A DNA stretch of 64,000 bases from Mucilaginibacter yixingensis (GTDB lineage: Bacteria; Bacteroidota; Bacteroidia; Sphingobacteriales; Sphingobacteriaceae), in the NCBI RefSeq assembly GCF_041080815.1, contig NZ_CP160205.1, forward strand, positions 2,108,001 to 2,172,000, read 5' to 3'. The stretch's first letter is position 1. Every line of letters begins with the position of its first letter. The position numbers and the translations under genes are program-made. The notes below the pieces were generated by a model that saw only the letters and a list, made by a program, of their open reading frames with translations, made no database searches and was not told where the DNA came from. Positions 47,940-57,400 of this stretch are shown here, one piece after another.

Positions 47940-48662
47940 TTATTTGATTGCACCAAAAGCGGCAAAGCAGGAGTTTTTATGCAGGATATCAACGTGGCGG
48001 AAGCCCACTTTGGTCATCAATGCCATTTGGTAGTTAACCGAGCGGGGCGAATCTTCAAAATGCACGTACTCAAATACTTTTTTCCGGTATTCAGGGCCGC
48101 CAAGGCTTTCAATGTAATCATAGTAACGGTCTTCAAACAAGTCATTCATCACGGCAGAGTCCTGAACAACCAGGTCAGAAATCCAAAAGCTGCCGCCCGG
48201 TTTTAAAGCCTTGTAGATTTTATCGAACATCAACTCCCAATCATCGTCTCCGCGGAGGTGATGGAGCGTAGCTGCTGCTAATACAATATCAAAATGGTCT
48301 GCGGGTAAATCCAGGTTACGCATATCGTCCTGAATGATGGTTACCTGGCCGCTGGTTTCGGCGCTAACGCGCTCCCTTGCTTTTTCTAACATCGGTAAGC
48401 TCAGGTCATTCATCACGCAATTCAAACCAGGTAATTTGCTCAGCATTTTTAAGGTATAGTTGCCGGCGCCACAGCCAATATCAAGTAAATGAGTGGCTTG
48501 CGGATTGGCGCGTTTGGCCGCTTCGGTACATAAATCCATGGTAAGCGGCGCATCAATTGTTGTTTGCTGTCCGGTGTCTAAGTTTGAAAACCGTTCCGTG
48601 TCTTTGTCAAATCGTTCTCTGATTTGCTCATTAGTGGCGATGCCCTGGTAGTTGGTACTCAT
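47940..48662 (-). CDS. Class I SAM-dependent methyltransferase
   Basis: A 240-residue methyltransferase. Motif I is 'HLLDIGCGAGNYTLKML', with 'NLDLPADHFDIVLAAATLHH' as motif II region and 'LKPGGSFWISDLV' as motif III. There is no obvious substrate domain. It is divergent from a LysR gene with 96 bases between, so LysR may regulate it. The product is unknown. Confidence 0.93.
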   Translation of the reverse strand: MSTNYQGIATNEQIRERFDKDTERFSNLDTGQQTTIDAPLTMDLCTEAAKRANPQATHLLDIGCGAGNYTLKMLSKLPGLNCVMNDLSLPMLEKARERVSAETSGQVTIIQDDMRNLDLPADHFDIVLAAATLHHLRGDDDWELMFDKIYKALKPGGSFWISDLVVQDSAVMNDLFEDRYYDYIESLGGPEYRKKVFEYVHFEDSPRSVNYQMALMTKVGFRHVDILHKNSCFAAFGAIK

Positions 48663-48758
48663 AATGCTTTATACTTTATGTTTTTGATTTGTGCAAGTTA
48701 TCTGCTTTATCCATATTTGAAAAATATCATTTTTGGCAATTATTGATACTTTTTAGGT

Positions 48759-49625
48759 ATGGAACTTAGGCATCTGCATTATTTTAGAACCGTTGCAACA
48801 GAGCTGCATTTTGGCCGGGCCGCAGCCCGACTGTTTATTGCACAGCCACCTTTGAGCCGCCAGATCAAGGAACTGGAAACAGAACTGGGCGTTTTACTGT
48901 TTACGCGTAGCAATAAACGGGTAGCGCTAACCGATGCTGGCCGGTATTTTTTGAAAGAAGTAGAGGCGGTTTTTGCCCGGCTGGAAGAAAGTAAAAACGT
49001 AGTAAGGCAGATTCATCAGGCCGAGAGCGGTGAGTTAAAGATTGGTTATATCAGTTCTGTATATCAGTCACGGTTGGCCGATGTGTTGCTGGATCTGCGT
49101 GGAATTTATCCGTTTATCCGTACCAGTTTGTTTGAGATGCCCACCGTTACGCAGATCCAGGCGCTGGAGCAGGGCCGCCTGGATGTAGGCATTTTGCGTG
49201 CCCCGGTGCATTCTGCCCAGCTTCATATTCAAACGCTCTTTTTTGATCCCTTTATGGTGGTTGTACCGGTTACAACTAAACTTGTAGATCCAGACGAAAT
49301 TGCGGAGTATATTAAAAACCGGCCTTTTATCTTCTTTAATAAAAGCTATGCGCCTCATTTTAACGATAAGCTGCTGGAGATTTGCGAGCGTATGGGATTT
49401 GCTCCTGAGATAGTACATGAGGTAAACAATACTCACTCAATTCTACAGCTGGTAGAGGCAGGACTGGGCGTTACCATTTTGCCCGCATCGCTGCAGCGGC
49501 AATACCACTACCTGAAAGTGAACTTTATTCCGCTAAACGATATACCTGTGCACACAGAAGTTTTGCTGGCCTACAAGGAAACTAATAAAAACGCGGCCCT
49601 TCGGTGGTTTATTGAAAATTTCTAA
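48759..49625 (+). CDS. LysR-family transcriptional regulator
   Basis: A 288-residue regulator. The winged HTH occupies residues 1-60 with 'FGRAAARLFIAQPPLSRQIK' and 'LFTRSNKRVALTDAG'. The remainder is a periplasmic-binding-protein-like effector domain with 'ELKIGYISSVYQSRLADVLL' and 'VEAGLGVTILPASL'. It is divergent from the methyltransferase gene, the classical LysR arrangement. The effector is unknown. Confidence 0.95.
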   Translation: MELRHLHYFRTVATELHFGRAAARLFIAQPPLSRQIKELETELGVLLFTRSNKRVALTDAGRYFLKEVEAVFARLEESKNVVRQIHQAESGELKIGYISSVYQSRLADVLLDLRGIYPFIRTSLFEMPTVTQIQALEQGRLDVGILRAPVHSAQLHIQTLFFDPFMVVVPVTTKLVDPDEIAEYIKNRPFIFFNKSYAPHFNDKLLEICERMGFAPEIVHEVNNTHSILQLVEAGLGVTILPASLQRQYHYLKVNFIPLNDIPVHTEVLLAYKETNKNAALRWFIENF

Positions 49626-49712
49626 AAATACCTTACTTTTAATCTGTTGATAGTTAGTGTCTTAATTTATCAACCCCAATTAGTTTGTTCAACCGTTTAT
49701 GCCGTCTGCTGT

Positions 49713-50642
49713 ATGAAGAAATTTTTGCTCGTTTCCGGGATCTGCGTATTGATTGTTGTGGCTTGTCTCCAACTAATCAGGCCCAAAATAGACCATCCAC
49801 CTGTTACGCAGGATTTTGAAGCACCCACAGCGGTTAAAGTTATTTTGGTAAGGGCTTGTTATGATTGTCATTCTAATGAAACCAATCTGCGCTGGTATGA
49901 CAAAGTTCAACCTGTTTACTGGCAGGTAGCAGAACATATTAAGGATGGCCGGAAAGGACTCAATTTCTCTGAATGGGATAAATTAGCGCCAGCTGAACGT
50001 AAAGCTAAGTTATGGGAGGCTGTCAACCAGATAGAACAGGGCGCAATGCCCATCAAAAGCTATACGTTTGTTCATGGCGATGCGCGTGTTTCCAGCGCAG
50101 ATCTGGCTGTCCTCAAAAATTATTTGCAGGGAATGGTGAAGTCAGCGCCTGGCGACACCGCAAAAATTCATGATCGCGATCTGCAACTTCAGACTGTAGG
50201 AAGAACAGGAGGAAACAAAGACGCCAAAACCTTAAACGGTATAACCTATATTCCAGATTATGGTAACTGGCAAATAATGAGCACGTCCGATCGTTTTGAT
50301 AACGGCACGATGCGGGTTATCTACGGTAATGACATTGCGGTTAAAGCGGTAAAAGAGCATCACATTAATCCATGGCCCAATGGCACGGTGTTTGCCAAAG
50401 CGGCGTGGGATCAAGTTGAGGACCGTAATGGCAACGTTACCACCGGCGCTTTCAAGCAGGTAGAGTTTATGATTAAGGATGCCGAAAAATATCAATCAAC
50501 TCGTGGCTGGGGCTTTGCCCGGTTCAAAACGCCTCAACATATCCCTTACGGCAAAACGGCTATGTTCACTCATGAATGTATCAGTTGTCACGAGCCTATG
50601 AAAGACAATGATCTGGTATTTACTTTTCCTATTAAGAATTAA
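49713..50642 (+). CDS. Fused haem-binding domain and cytochrome P460 protein
   Basis: A 309-residue exported protein from the ATG at 49713 (MKKFLLVSGI...); an earlier in-frame ATG at 49647 would bury the signal. After an N-terminal membrane anchor the first domain carries 'ACYDCHSNETNLRWYD' (Cys49-x-x-Cys52-His53), the haem-binding domain common in Bacteroidota. The second domain is cytochrome P460-like: 'YIPDYGNWQIMSTSDRFDNG' and 'HINPWPNGTVFAKAAWD', ending with 'HECISCHEPMKDND' (Cys289, Cys292, His293). Each domain has a CxxCH haem site. P460 proteins oxidise hydroxylamine or handle nitrogen oxides. The gene is followed one base later by a small lipoprotein gene. Confidence 0.9.
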   Translation: MKKFLLVSGICVLIVVACLQLIRPKIDHPPVTQDFEAPTAVKVILVRACYDCHSNETNLRWYDKVQPVYWQVAEHIKDGRKGLNFSEWDKLAPAERKAKLWEAVNQIEQGAMPIKSYTFVHGDARVSSADLAVLKNYLQGMVKSAPGDTAKIHDRDLQLQTVGRTGGNKDAKTLNGITYIPDYGNWQIMSTSDRFDNGTMRVIYGNDIAVKAVKEHHINPWPNGTVFAKAAWDQVEDRNGNVTTGAFKQVEFMIKDAEKYQSTRGWGFARFKTPQHIPYGKTAMFTHECISCHEPMKDNDLVFTFPIKN

Positions 50643-50643
50643 C

Positions 50644-51117
50644 ATGAAAGCAGTTACCTATAGCATATTTACCGTATTGCTGGCCCTGATTGCCTGCACG
50701 CCAAAAACGCCATCGGGAGAGTTGATCAATCAAAAAGCCTCACTGCCGGCAACTTTCAGCGTGTCTGATCTTCACCAGAAAGTGTTAACGGCCGTCATTA
50801 ACAAAAAGGAGCATACCATGAGTTTACTTTATGGCGATGCCGCTGCTGAATTGGCTTTGAAATCAGCTATTCCCGCCCAAGCCACTAATTTTTCATTTAC
50901 GCTGGTGACATGGCAACAGCAAGATGACGCGCATTGGTTTGGCGCACGCATTCCCGGCGATCTGATCTCTGTCGAGAAACTGGCAAAAAAAGGGGCTGAT
51001 GCTAGTCTTGTTTACCAAAAATTATCTGGGAAGAAACTAACGACGGTTACCGATACCACTGGAACTGCCGGGCGGATACAGTTTATGCTTTCTCAAAAAG
51101 TATCCATTTTGCCATGA
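50644..51117 (+). CDS. Small lipoprotein linked to the P460 gene
   Basis: A 157-residue lipoprotein, signal ending 'LLALIACTPK'. The start at 50644 is preferred as it follows the P460 stop by one base and gives the signal directly. The body has 'VNVSDLHQKV'-like helices and 'FTLVTWQQQDDAHWFGARIP', which looks like a strand pair. Relatives are often found beside P460-type genes, to my memory, and are called hypothetical. It could interact with the cytochrome in the periplasm. Confidence 0.75.
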   Translation: MKAVTYSIFTVLLALIACTPKTPSGELINQKASLPATFSVSDLHQKVLTAVINKKEHTMSLLYGDAAAELALKSAIPAQATNFSFTLVTWQQQDDAHWFGARIPGDLISVEKLAKKGADASLVYQKLSGKKLTTVTDTTGTAGRIQFMLSQKVSILP

Positions 51118-51224
51118 GCATTAAAGTGTGGGTGTGGTGTTGGATTTATTTGTTTGATTAAAACGAGCCAGCTTCCACCTTTCTGTTTTTTTTCGTTATT
51201 TGAGCTCATCTCTCTCTGATCTCA

Positions 51225-53285
51225 ATGGTACAAAACAGGGTCTATCAGCATTTTTATTATTTATGGCTGCTGTTTAGCATCGTTATTATCTATTCCGGTT
51301 GCAATCAAGCTTCAAAGTTAACCAAGGCAGAGCACCCGCAGCTAACCGATTCTATCCTGATAATAGCTAACGGGTTACCTGTATCTGAGAAGATCAGGTT
51401 TATTAATAGTGCCTATGTCAAATTCACTCCCGGTGCTGACGACCGCTGGAAACGCTATAATTTTATCAGGGGCGTTTACTCATCCCAACGCGAATACCTG
51501 AAGGCATCTGATTATGCCGATAGCATGATTATTCTTACCGCGCCGCTGGCTAAGCAGGGCAAGCCTTATAGCGATGACCTGATAAAATCGCTGTTTGCTA
51601 AAGGTGACACACAGCTAGGCTTAAACAATTTTGAAAGTGCTATTAAGTATTATGATGAGGCCGATGATCTGGAAAGGATAGGAGCTAATAAAGGCCCTGT
51701 ACATTTCTTTAACTACAACATACGCCTGGCCACTGGTTTTTACCAGCAGGGTAATTATCAACAAGCACTTAGCTATTTTAAGCAAGTGCTGGAAAATAAG
51801 CCTTATAACAACGATGCCTGGCTTAAATTTACCTTCACGCAGGCTCAATTAGATAATATAGCACTTTGTTTCAGCGCACTTAATAAACCCGATAGCGCTC
51901 TGTATTATTATGACAAGGCGCTGAAATATATTGGGCAGGAGCAGCAAAAGTTTACTACTACAGACCAGCAGCGTTTTATAGATCTGGCCAAAAGTGTTGT
52001 TTATGGAAATAAGGCCAAAGTATTTTTAACCGTTGGAAGAAAAGCAGAAGCCGAACAACTGCTCAATAAAAGTGTAGAGCTTTCAAAGAACGATCCGGGG
52101 GATGAAAGCATTTATAGTAGAGAAAAACTTGCGGCGCTTTATCTGGAACGGCACGAAACGCAAAAAGTAAGCGCAATGCTTGATACGCTTAAAATGTGGG
52201 CAGATAAACCGCAATATGCAGATCATCGCATGCAGTATCTTAAACTGCTGGCAGGTGTGTCCGCACAAACCGGCAATTTTCCTAAAGCTTATCAGGCCAA
52301 TCAACAGCTATTGCTGCTCAATGATTCGCTGGCTAAGCAGAAAAGTGCCAACATTCAGGAAAATATGGGCCGACTAATGGCATACAATGAGAAGGTTAGC
52401 CAGATAGGTCGTCTGCAAAGAGATAAAACGCTTTCCAGGTTTCTGTTGGGCGGCGCCATGATTGTCTTGTTACTGTCTGCATTTATATTGGCTTTGCTTT
52501 GGCTCAACTTCCGCAGATCAAGAAGCAACGTGAGGCAACTTAAGTTGTTGAACGATGAAATACAGATCAGGAATGAAGACTTGGGCCGGGCTTTTACTGC
52601 GCTTGAACGCAGTTACGAGGCTAATGCCCGAATTATACAGCTGGTAGCGCATGATTTGCGTAGCCCTATTGCTGCTATGAGAAACTTCGCACAGTTGTTG
52701 GATGGAGATACATTGCCTGTTGTAGAAAGAAGTAACATTACCAGATTAATTAATGCCGATTGTGCTGATGCCTTGTCGCTTATTGAAGATATGCTGAACA
52801 ACAATGCTTCGGGCGAATTACTACTGCTTGAGCAATTTGAACTGAGCGATTTGCTGAAACAATGTATTGACCGATTACTGGTAAAAGCTCATGCCAAACG
52901 GCAACAAGTAGAGTTTGCGCCTGCGCAGGTAATAATAAATGCCGATGCCGAAAAACTGCGCCGTGTATTTAATAACCTGCTTACCAACGCCATTAAGTTT
53001 ACCGGGGCAAAGGGGATGATTAAAATTGATATGCACGTAACCAAAACGGAGGTAACGGTGTCAATTGCAGATAACGGCATCGGTATCCCTGAGGATATTC
53101 AGCAAAAACTATTTGATATATCGGCCGGTATAAAAAGAAAGGGTACATCTAACGAGCCCTCGCATGGCTTGGGTTTGTTTATTTGCCGGCAAATTGTAGA
53201 AGCTCACAAAGGAAAGATCTGGTTTAGTCCAGGCGTTGATGGCGGAGCAGTGTTTAATGTAACGTTGCGCCGCTATCTGGCGTAA
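51225..53285 (+). CDS. TPR-containing sensor histidine kinase
   Basis: A 686-residue kinase with a lipoprotein-like signal ('IYSGCNQ'), periplasmic TPR repeats from about 30 to 390 (e.g. 'YQQALSYFKQVLENKP', 'ALYYYDKALKYIG'), a membrane segment at about 405-428 ('FLLGGAMIVLLLSAFILALL') and a kinase core. The phospho-His is in 'LVAHDLRSPIAAMRN', the N-box in 'RVFNNLLTNAIKFT', and 'ADNGIGIPEDIQQKLF' and 'GLGLFICRQIV' are the G-boxes. It is convergent with and overlaps by 13 bases the response regulator gene. Confidence 0.93.
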   Translation: MVQNRVYQHFYYLWLLFSIVIIYSGCNQASKLTKAEHPQLTDSILIIANGLPVSEKIRFINSAYVKFTPGADDRWKRYNFIRGVYSSQREYLKASDYADSMIILTAPLAKQGKPYSDDLIKSLFAKGDTQLGLNNFESAIKYYDEADDLERIGANKGPVHFFNYNIRLATGFYQQGNYQQALSYFKQVLENKPYNNDAWLKFTFTQAQLDNIALCFSALNKPDSALYYYDKALKYIGQEQQKFTTTDQQRFIDLAKSVVYGNKAKVFLTVGRKAEAEQLLNKSVELSKNDPGDESIYSREKLAALYLERHETQKVSAMLDTLKMWADKPQYADHRMQYLKLLAGVSAQTGNFPKAYQANQQLLLLNDSLAKQKSANIQENMGRLMAYNEKVSQIGRLQRDKTLSRFLLGGAMIVLLLSAFILALLWLNFRRSRSNVRQLKLLNDEIQIRNEDLGRAFTALERSYEANARIIQLVAHDLRSPIAAMRNFAQLLDGDTLPVVERSNITRLINADCADALSLIEDMLNNNASGELLLLEQFELSDLLKQCIDRLLVKAHAKRQQVEFAPAQVIINADAEKLRRVFNNLLTNAIKFTGAKGMIKIDMHVTKTEVTVSIADNGIGIPEDIQQKLFDISAGIKRKGTSNEPSHGLGLFICRQIVEAHKGKIWFSPGVDGGAVFNVTLRRYLA

Positions 53286-53887
53286 GATAAGTACCAGGCC
53301 ACCAGCTCGGGCTTGGAGTTAACGTTCAGCTTTTTGTAAATGTGTTTTAAATGCTGATTAACGGTAAAGTGCGAGATACAAAGTTCATCGGCTACCAGTT
53401 TATTAAGCTTCCCTTCGCTCATCAGTCTAACAATTTCCAGTTCGCGTTTAGTCAGGCTGGTTTCTTGTGGTGCGGCAGTTGTTTGCTTAAACAGGTGGGA
53501 GATGGTTTCAGGAGAGAATGGCCTGCCCTCATCATCAATACGCATTAATGATTCATTGATATAGTCCAGGCTGCTTGTTTTAAGCAGGTAACCCCATGCA
53601 CCATTTTGTATGGCCTGTTTGGTAAGGTTGGCATCTTTAAGGCTAGAGAGAATAATGATCTTGGTACCCGGAAAATTTTGTTGCAATAGGGGAATGGCAT
53701 CAATGCCCGACCCTGAAGGCAGGTCTACATCCAGCAACAGGATTTGAGGAACGGCATCTTTTATTTGAAGTGCGTCTTTAATATCGCCGGCAGAAAAAAC
53801 AACATCAAAAGTAGAGGAGGCATTAAAATATGCTGTAAAAACGGCCCGAAGGCTTTCGTTGTCTTCTATTAAACCTATATTCTTCAT
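53273..53887 (-). CDS. NarL/LuxR-type response regulator
   Basis: A 204-residue response regulator. Its receiver has Asp in 'ILLLDVDLPSGSGID' and Lys in 'GYLLKTSSLD'. The LuxR-type HTH at the C-terminus reads 'TKRELEIVRLMSEGKLNKLV' and 'HFTVNQHLKHIYKKLNV'. It is the likely partner of the TPR histidine kinase with which it converges. Their ends overlap by 13 bases. It is also divergent from the second SusC locus and could act there. Confidence 0.93.
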   Translation of the reverse strand: MKNIGLIEDNESLRAVFTAYFNASSTFDVVFSAGDIKDALQIKDAVPQILLLDVDLPSGSGIDAIPLLQQNFPGTKIIILSSLKDANLTKQAIQNGAWGYLLKTSSLDYINESLMRIDDEGRPFSPETISHLFKQTTAAPQETSLTKRELEIVRLMSEGKLNKLVADELCISHFTVNQHLKHIYKKLNVNSKPELVAWYLSYAR

Positions 53888-54004
53888 TGATACTTGGCTA
53901 AAAATAATAAAAGCAGTGTATTGTTATCCAATCCCAGCACTAAAACAGCGCAGTTGGGTTACATTTGGGCGTGGGGGGTACTCAAATATACCCTGTTTAA
54001 GTTA

Positions 54005-54035
54005 TTGTTATGCCATCGTAAAAAAAATATCTTTG
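54005..54035 (+). promoter_or_regulatory. Bacteroidota-type promoter, TTG-N20-TATCTTTG
   Basis: TTG at 54005-54007 and TATCTTTG at 54028-54035 match the -33/-7 consensus of Bacteroidota with a 20-base spacer. It faces SusC. The transcript would start at about 54042, some 410 bases before the chosen SusC start. Confidence 0.65.
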
Positions 54036-54091
54036 GATATAAAGATTTATGAAAGCATAATACTAAATTAGTATTTAATTATAAGTCTTGC

Positions 54092-54276
54092 CAATTGTGT
54101 GTCCGCACACGCGCCTGTTTGTTCTTTTTTTTACCGTGATGGTGTTACCGTATGTGTAATTGCTTTTGATGTCTGTACCAATGCCGGTTAGGGTTTGTTG
54201 ATTTGGGTGTTTTCCGGTTGTTAGTAAGGGGTACAGGCTTTTTTAAACTCAAAAAGTGTGTGCGGGCACGCAATTG
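54092..54276. repeat. Pair of inverted 21-base elements upstream of SusC
   Basis: CAATTGTGTGTCCGCACACGC at 54092-54112 is matched in inverted orientation at 54256-54276, with 18 of 21 positions the same. Each copy has its own dyad, GTG-TG around CCG and CACAC, so each could bind a dimeric regulator. The distance between centres is 164 bases. They lie in the transcribed leader, downstream of the promoter. Confidence 0.55.
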
Positions 54277-54346
54277 TTAGAAAGCACCATTAAAAAGATG
54301 TTTTTAATAGAATTTTAAATAATAACCAAATTAATTAATTAAGCCC

Positions 54347-54445
54347 ATGAACAAATTTTTACAACATTCTTTTAAAAGTATGAAGCGCTGTGTATCAGGT
54401 TCTTCTGCTTGTCTAAATACAATTATTACTTGCTCTCTAACCTAA
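54347..54445 (+). CDS. Possible 32-residue leader ORF upstream of SusC
   Basis: ATG to TAA with 32 codons, ending eight bases before the chosen SusC start and in another frame. It begins MNKFLQHSFKSMKRCVSGSS, like the N-terminus of many SusC proteins in this group. It could be the old SusC start cut off by a frameshift, a translated leader that couples to SusC, or chance. I favour one of the first two. Confidence 0.35.
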   Translation: MNKFLQHSFKSMKRCVSGSSACLNTIITCSLT

Positions 54446-54453
54446 TTTTACAG

Positions 54454-57400
54454 ATGATGACCAATGTACAACGCGTTTCGCTTTCTTCCTGTATCCGCAC
54501 ACATGGCGGGTTTAAGGGGATCGCTCTTGTAGTTTTGCTGATCCTTGCGTCGAGTGTTGGGCTGTACGCGCAGTCCGTGAAAGTAACCGGTGTGGTTAAG
54601 GATGCACAGCAACAAACATTAATAGGTGTAACTGTGAAAGTTGAAAACGGTGCCGCTACTACGGCAACCGATATCAATGGTAAATTCACCATCACCGTGC
54701 CAAATAAAGATGCCGTGCTGCTATTTAGCTATATCGGCTACCAATCTGTTAAGGTACCGCTTGGGGGCAAGCAGCAAATTACCGTAACGATGAAAGACCA
54801 GGCGTCTACCCTGAATGATGTAGTGGTTGTGGGTTATGGTACGCAGAAAAAGAAGGACTTGACCGGGGCTGTTGCTCAGGTTTCTATGAATGATGTTACC
54901 AAGGCGCCCGTGCTTTCTGTTGCAGATGCACTTGCAGGCCGTGTAGCCGGTGTGCAAATCAATTCAGCAGATGGTCAGCCTGGCTCGGCCGTTAACATTG
55001 TTATCCGTGGTGCTAACTCTATTACACAAGACAACACTCCATTATATGTAGTAGACGGCTTTCCGATAGAAGGTTTTAACCTGAGCCTGCTCAATCCGCA
55101 AGATATTGAAAGTCTGGATGTGTTGAAAGACGCTTCGGCGACTGCTATTTACGGTTCTCGTGGTGCCAATGGTGTGGTCATCATCACTACAAAAAAGGGT
55201 AAGGCGGGTAAGCCAACTGTCAATCTTAACGTAACGCAGAGTTTTGTAGATAATATCAAAACCATGCAGTTAATGAATAGCTATGATTTTCTGCGCATGC
55301 AAATTGAGCGCGATCCAACAGCCGGTACAGCAGCCAATCCAACACCTACTTATGTTTATCTGACCACGCCTAACAAAACGCTGGCCGATTATCAGAATGC
55401 GCCGACTACAGATTGGCAGTCGCCTTTCTTTAAAACAGGTAGCCTGCGCAGCTATTATGTGGCGCTGCGTGGCGGTACCCAGCAAACCGCCTATTCTGTT
55501 AGCGGTTCTGTGGATGACCTGGATGGCACAGTGCTCAATACCGGTTCTAAACGCTATCAAGGTCGTATCAGCTTAGATCAAACTATAAATGATAAGTTTA
55601 AGGTAGGTATCAATGCCAATTATTCTTACCTGACACAGTTTGGCAACGGTTTGGCAGCATCTACCAATAGTGGTACTACCAATATTATGTACAGCGTATG
55701 GGGCTCAAACCCGCTGTCGCCTTATTCTGCAACGGATGAGGTTGATCCAACTACCGCTTCGGCAAACGACTATAAGTTTAACCCGATACTTAACCAGCAG
55801 AACCTGGTGCGCAACACGAATACCGCCGCCTTAAACGTAAACACGTATTTAAACTATAATATTACCAAGAACCTGGTTTTGCGTATTACCGGCATCATCA
55901 ACAATACAGAGATTGTTAATGAGAACTTTAACAATACCAATACTTATTATGGTAGCCCTAATTCAATTGTAGGGTCGCAAAACGGTGTTAACGGATCTAT
56001 CTATACTTCTAAAAACAATAACTGGGCTAACGAGAACACGCTTACCTGGAACAAAAATTATGGCAAGCACAGCCTCAATGTATTGGCCGGTTTTACCCAA
56101 CAAGGCAATACCTCAAGTACTTATGGTTTTGGAGCCAGTCATTTGCCTAATGAATCGCTGGGTATAAGTGGCCTGGATGAGGGCACATTAAATCCAAGTT
56201 TGACCAAAGCCCTCAGTTCACTGAATCGTTTACAGTCATGGCTGGGGCGTGCAACTTATAACTACAACTCGCTTTATTACCTTACCGCCTCGTTCCGTGC
56301 AGATGGTTCATCCAAATTTGCTCCGCAAAATCACTGGGGTTATTTCCCTTCTGCAGCAGCGGCCTGGAGATTTAGCGAGGAGCAGTTCCTGAAAGGTAAT
56401 CGGGTATTATCCAACGGTAAATTGCGCTTAAGCTACGGCGAAACCGGTAACAACCGCGTGTCTGACTTTGCGTATTTGTCGTCTACCATTATAGACCCTT
56501 CTTATAACTACTCTTTCAATAATACTTACGCAACCAGCGTGGTGCCGAAAACCATTGGCAACTTTGATTTGAAATGGGAGACCACTGCGCAATATGATGT
56601 CGGTTTGGACCTGTCTTTCTTTGGCGACCGTATCAATTTTACAGGTGATGTTTACCGCAAAACCACTAAAGATCTGTTGCTGAACGCCACCTTGCCTACC
56701 TCAAGCGGTTACAGCACCGCTTATGAGAACGTGGGCAGCGTGCAGAACCAGGGTCTGGAGCTAACACTGAATACCGTAAACATCCGTAATAAAGAATTTA
56801 GCTGGACCAGCAGCTTTAACATCGCCTTTAACAGTAATAAAGTGTTGGCGCTGGCTAACGGCCAGGAGAGTTTGCTGAGCAGCATAGCCTGGGATAACGG
56901 CTGGGTCAACACCCCGGGCTATATAGCCAGGGTAGGGCAGCCGCTGGGCCAGATGTATGGTTTTGTATGGGACGGTAATTATCAGTATAGCGATTTTAAT
57001 AAATCAGCTACAGGTGCCTATGTGCTAAAAGATGGTGTGCCTTCAAATGGTAATGCCCGTGTCAATATTCAGCCCGGCGATATCAAATACAAGGATTTGA
57101 ATGGCGATGGCGTGATTAACTCATCAGATTACACAGTAATCGGCAGATCACTGCCTATCCATCAGGGTGGTTTTACCAACAACTTTAGCTACAAAGGTTT
57201 TGACCTGAGCGTATTCTTCCAATGGTCATACGGTAACGATATCCAGAATGCCAGCCGCATGGTTTTTGAGGGTAACGCCTTAAGCAAAACCTATTTGGAG
57301 CAGTTTGCCAGCTATAACGACCGCTGGACGCCAACTAACCAAGGCTCGGCCAACTATCGTGTAAACGGATATTTTGGCGGCGGCTACTCATCCAGAACAA

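Larger units (their letters stand above)
53888..54453. promoter_or_regulatory. Regulatory region of the second SusC/SusD locus
   Basis: 566 bases without a large gene between the divergent response regulator and SusC. It holds a well-formed promoter (54005-54035), a pair of inverted 21-base elements (54092-54112 and 54256-54276), and a 32-codon open frame (54347-54445). These are listed separately. It gives SusC a 5' leader of roughly 400 bases. Confidence 0.6.
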
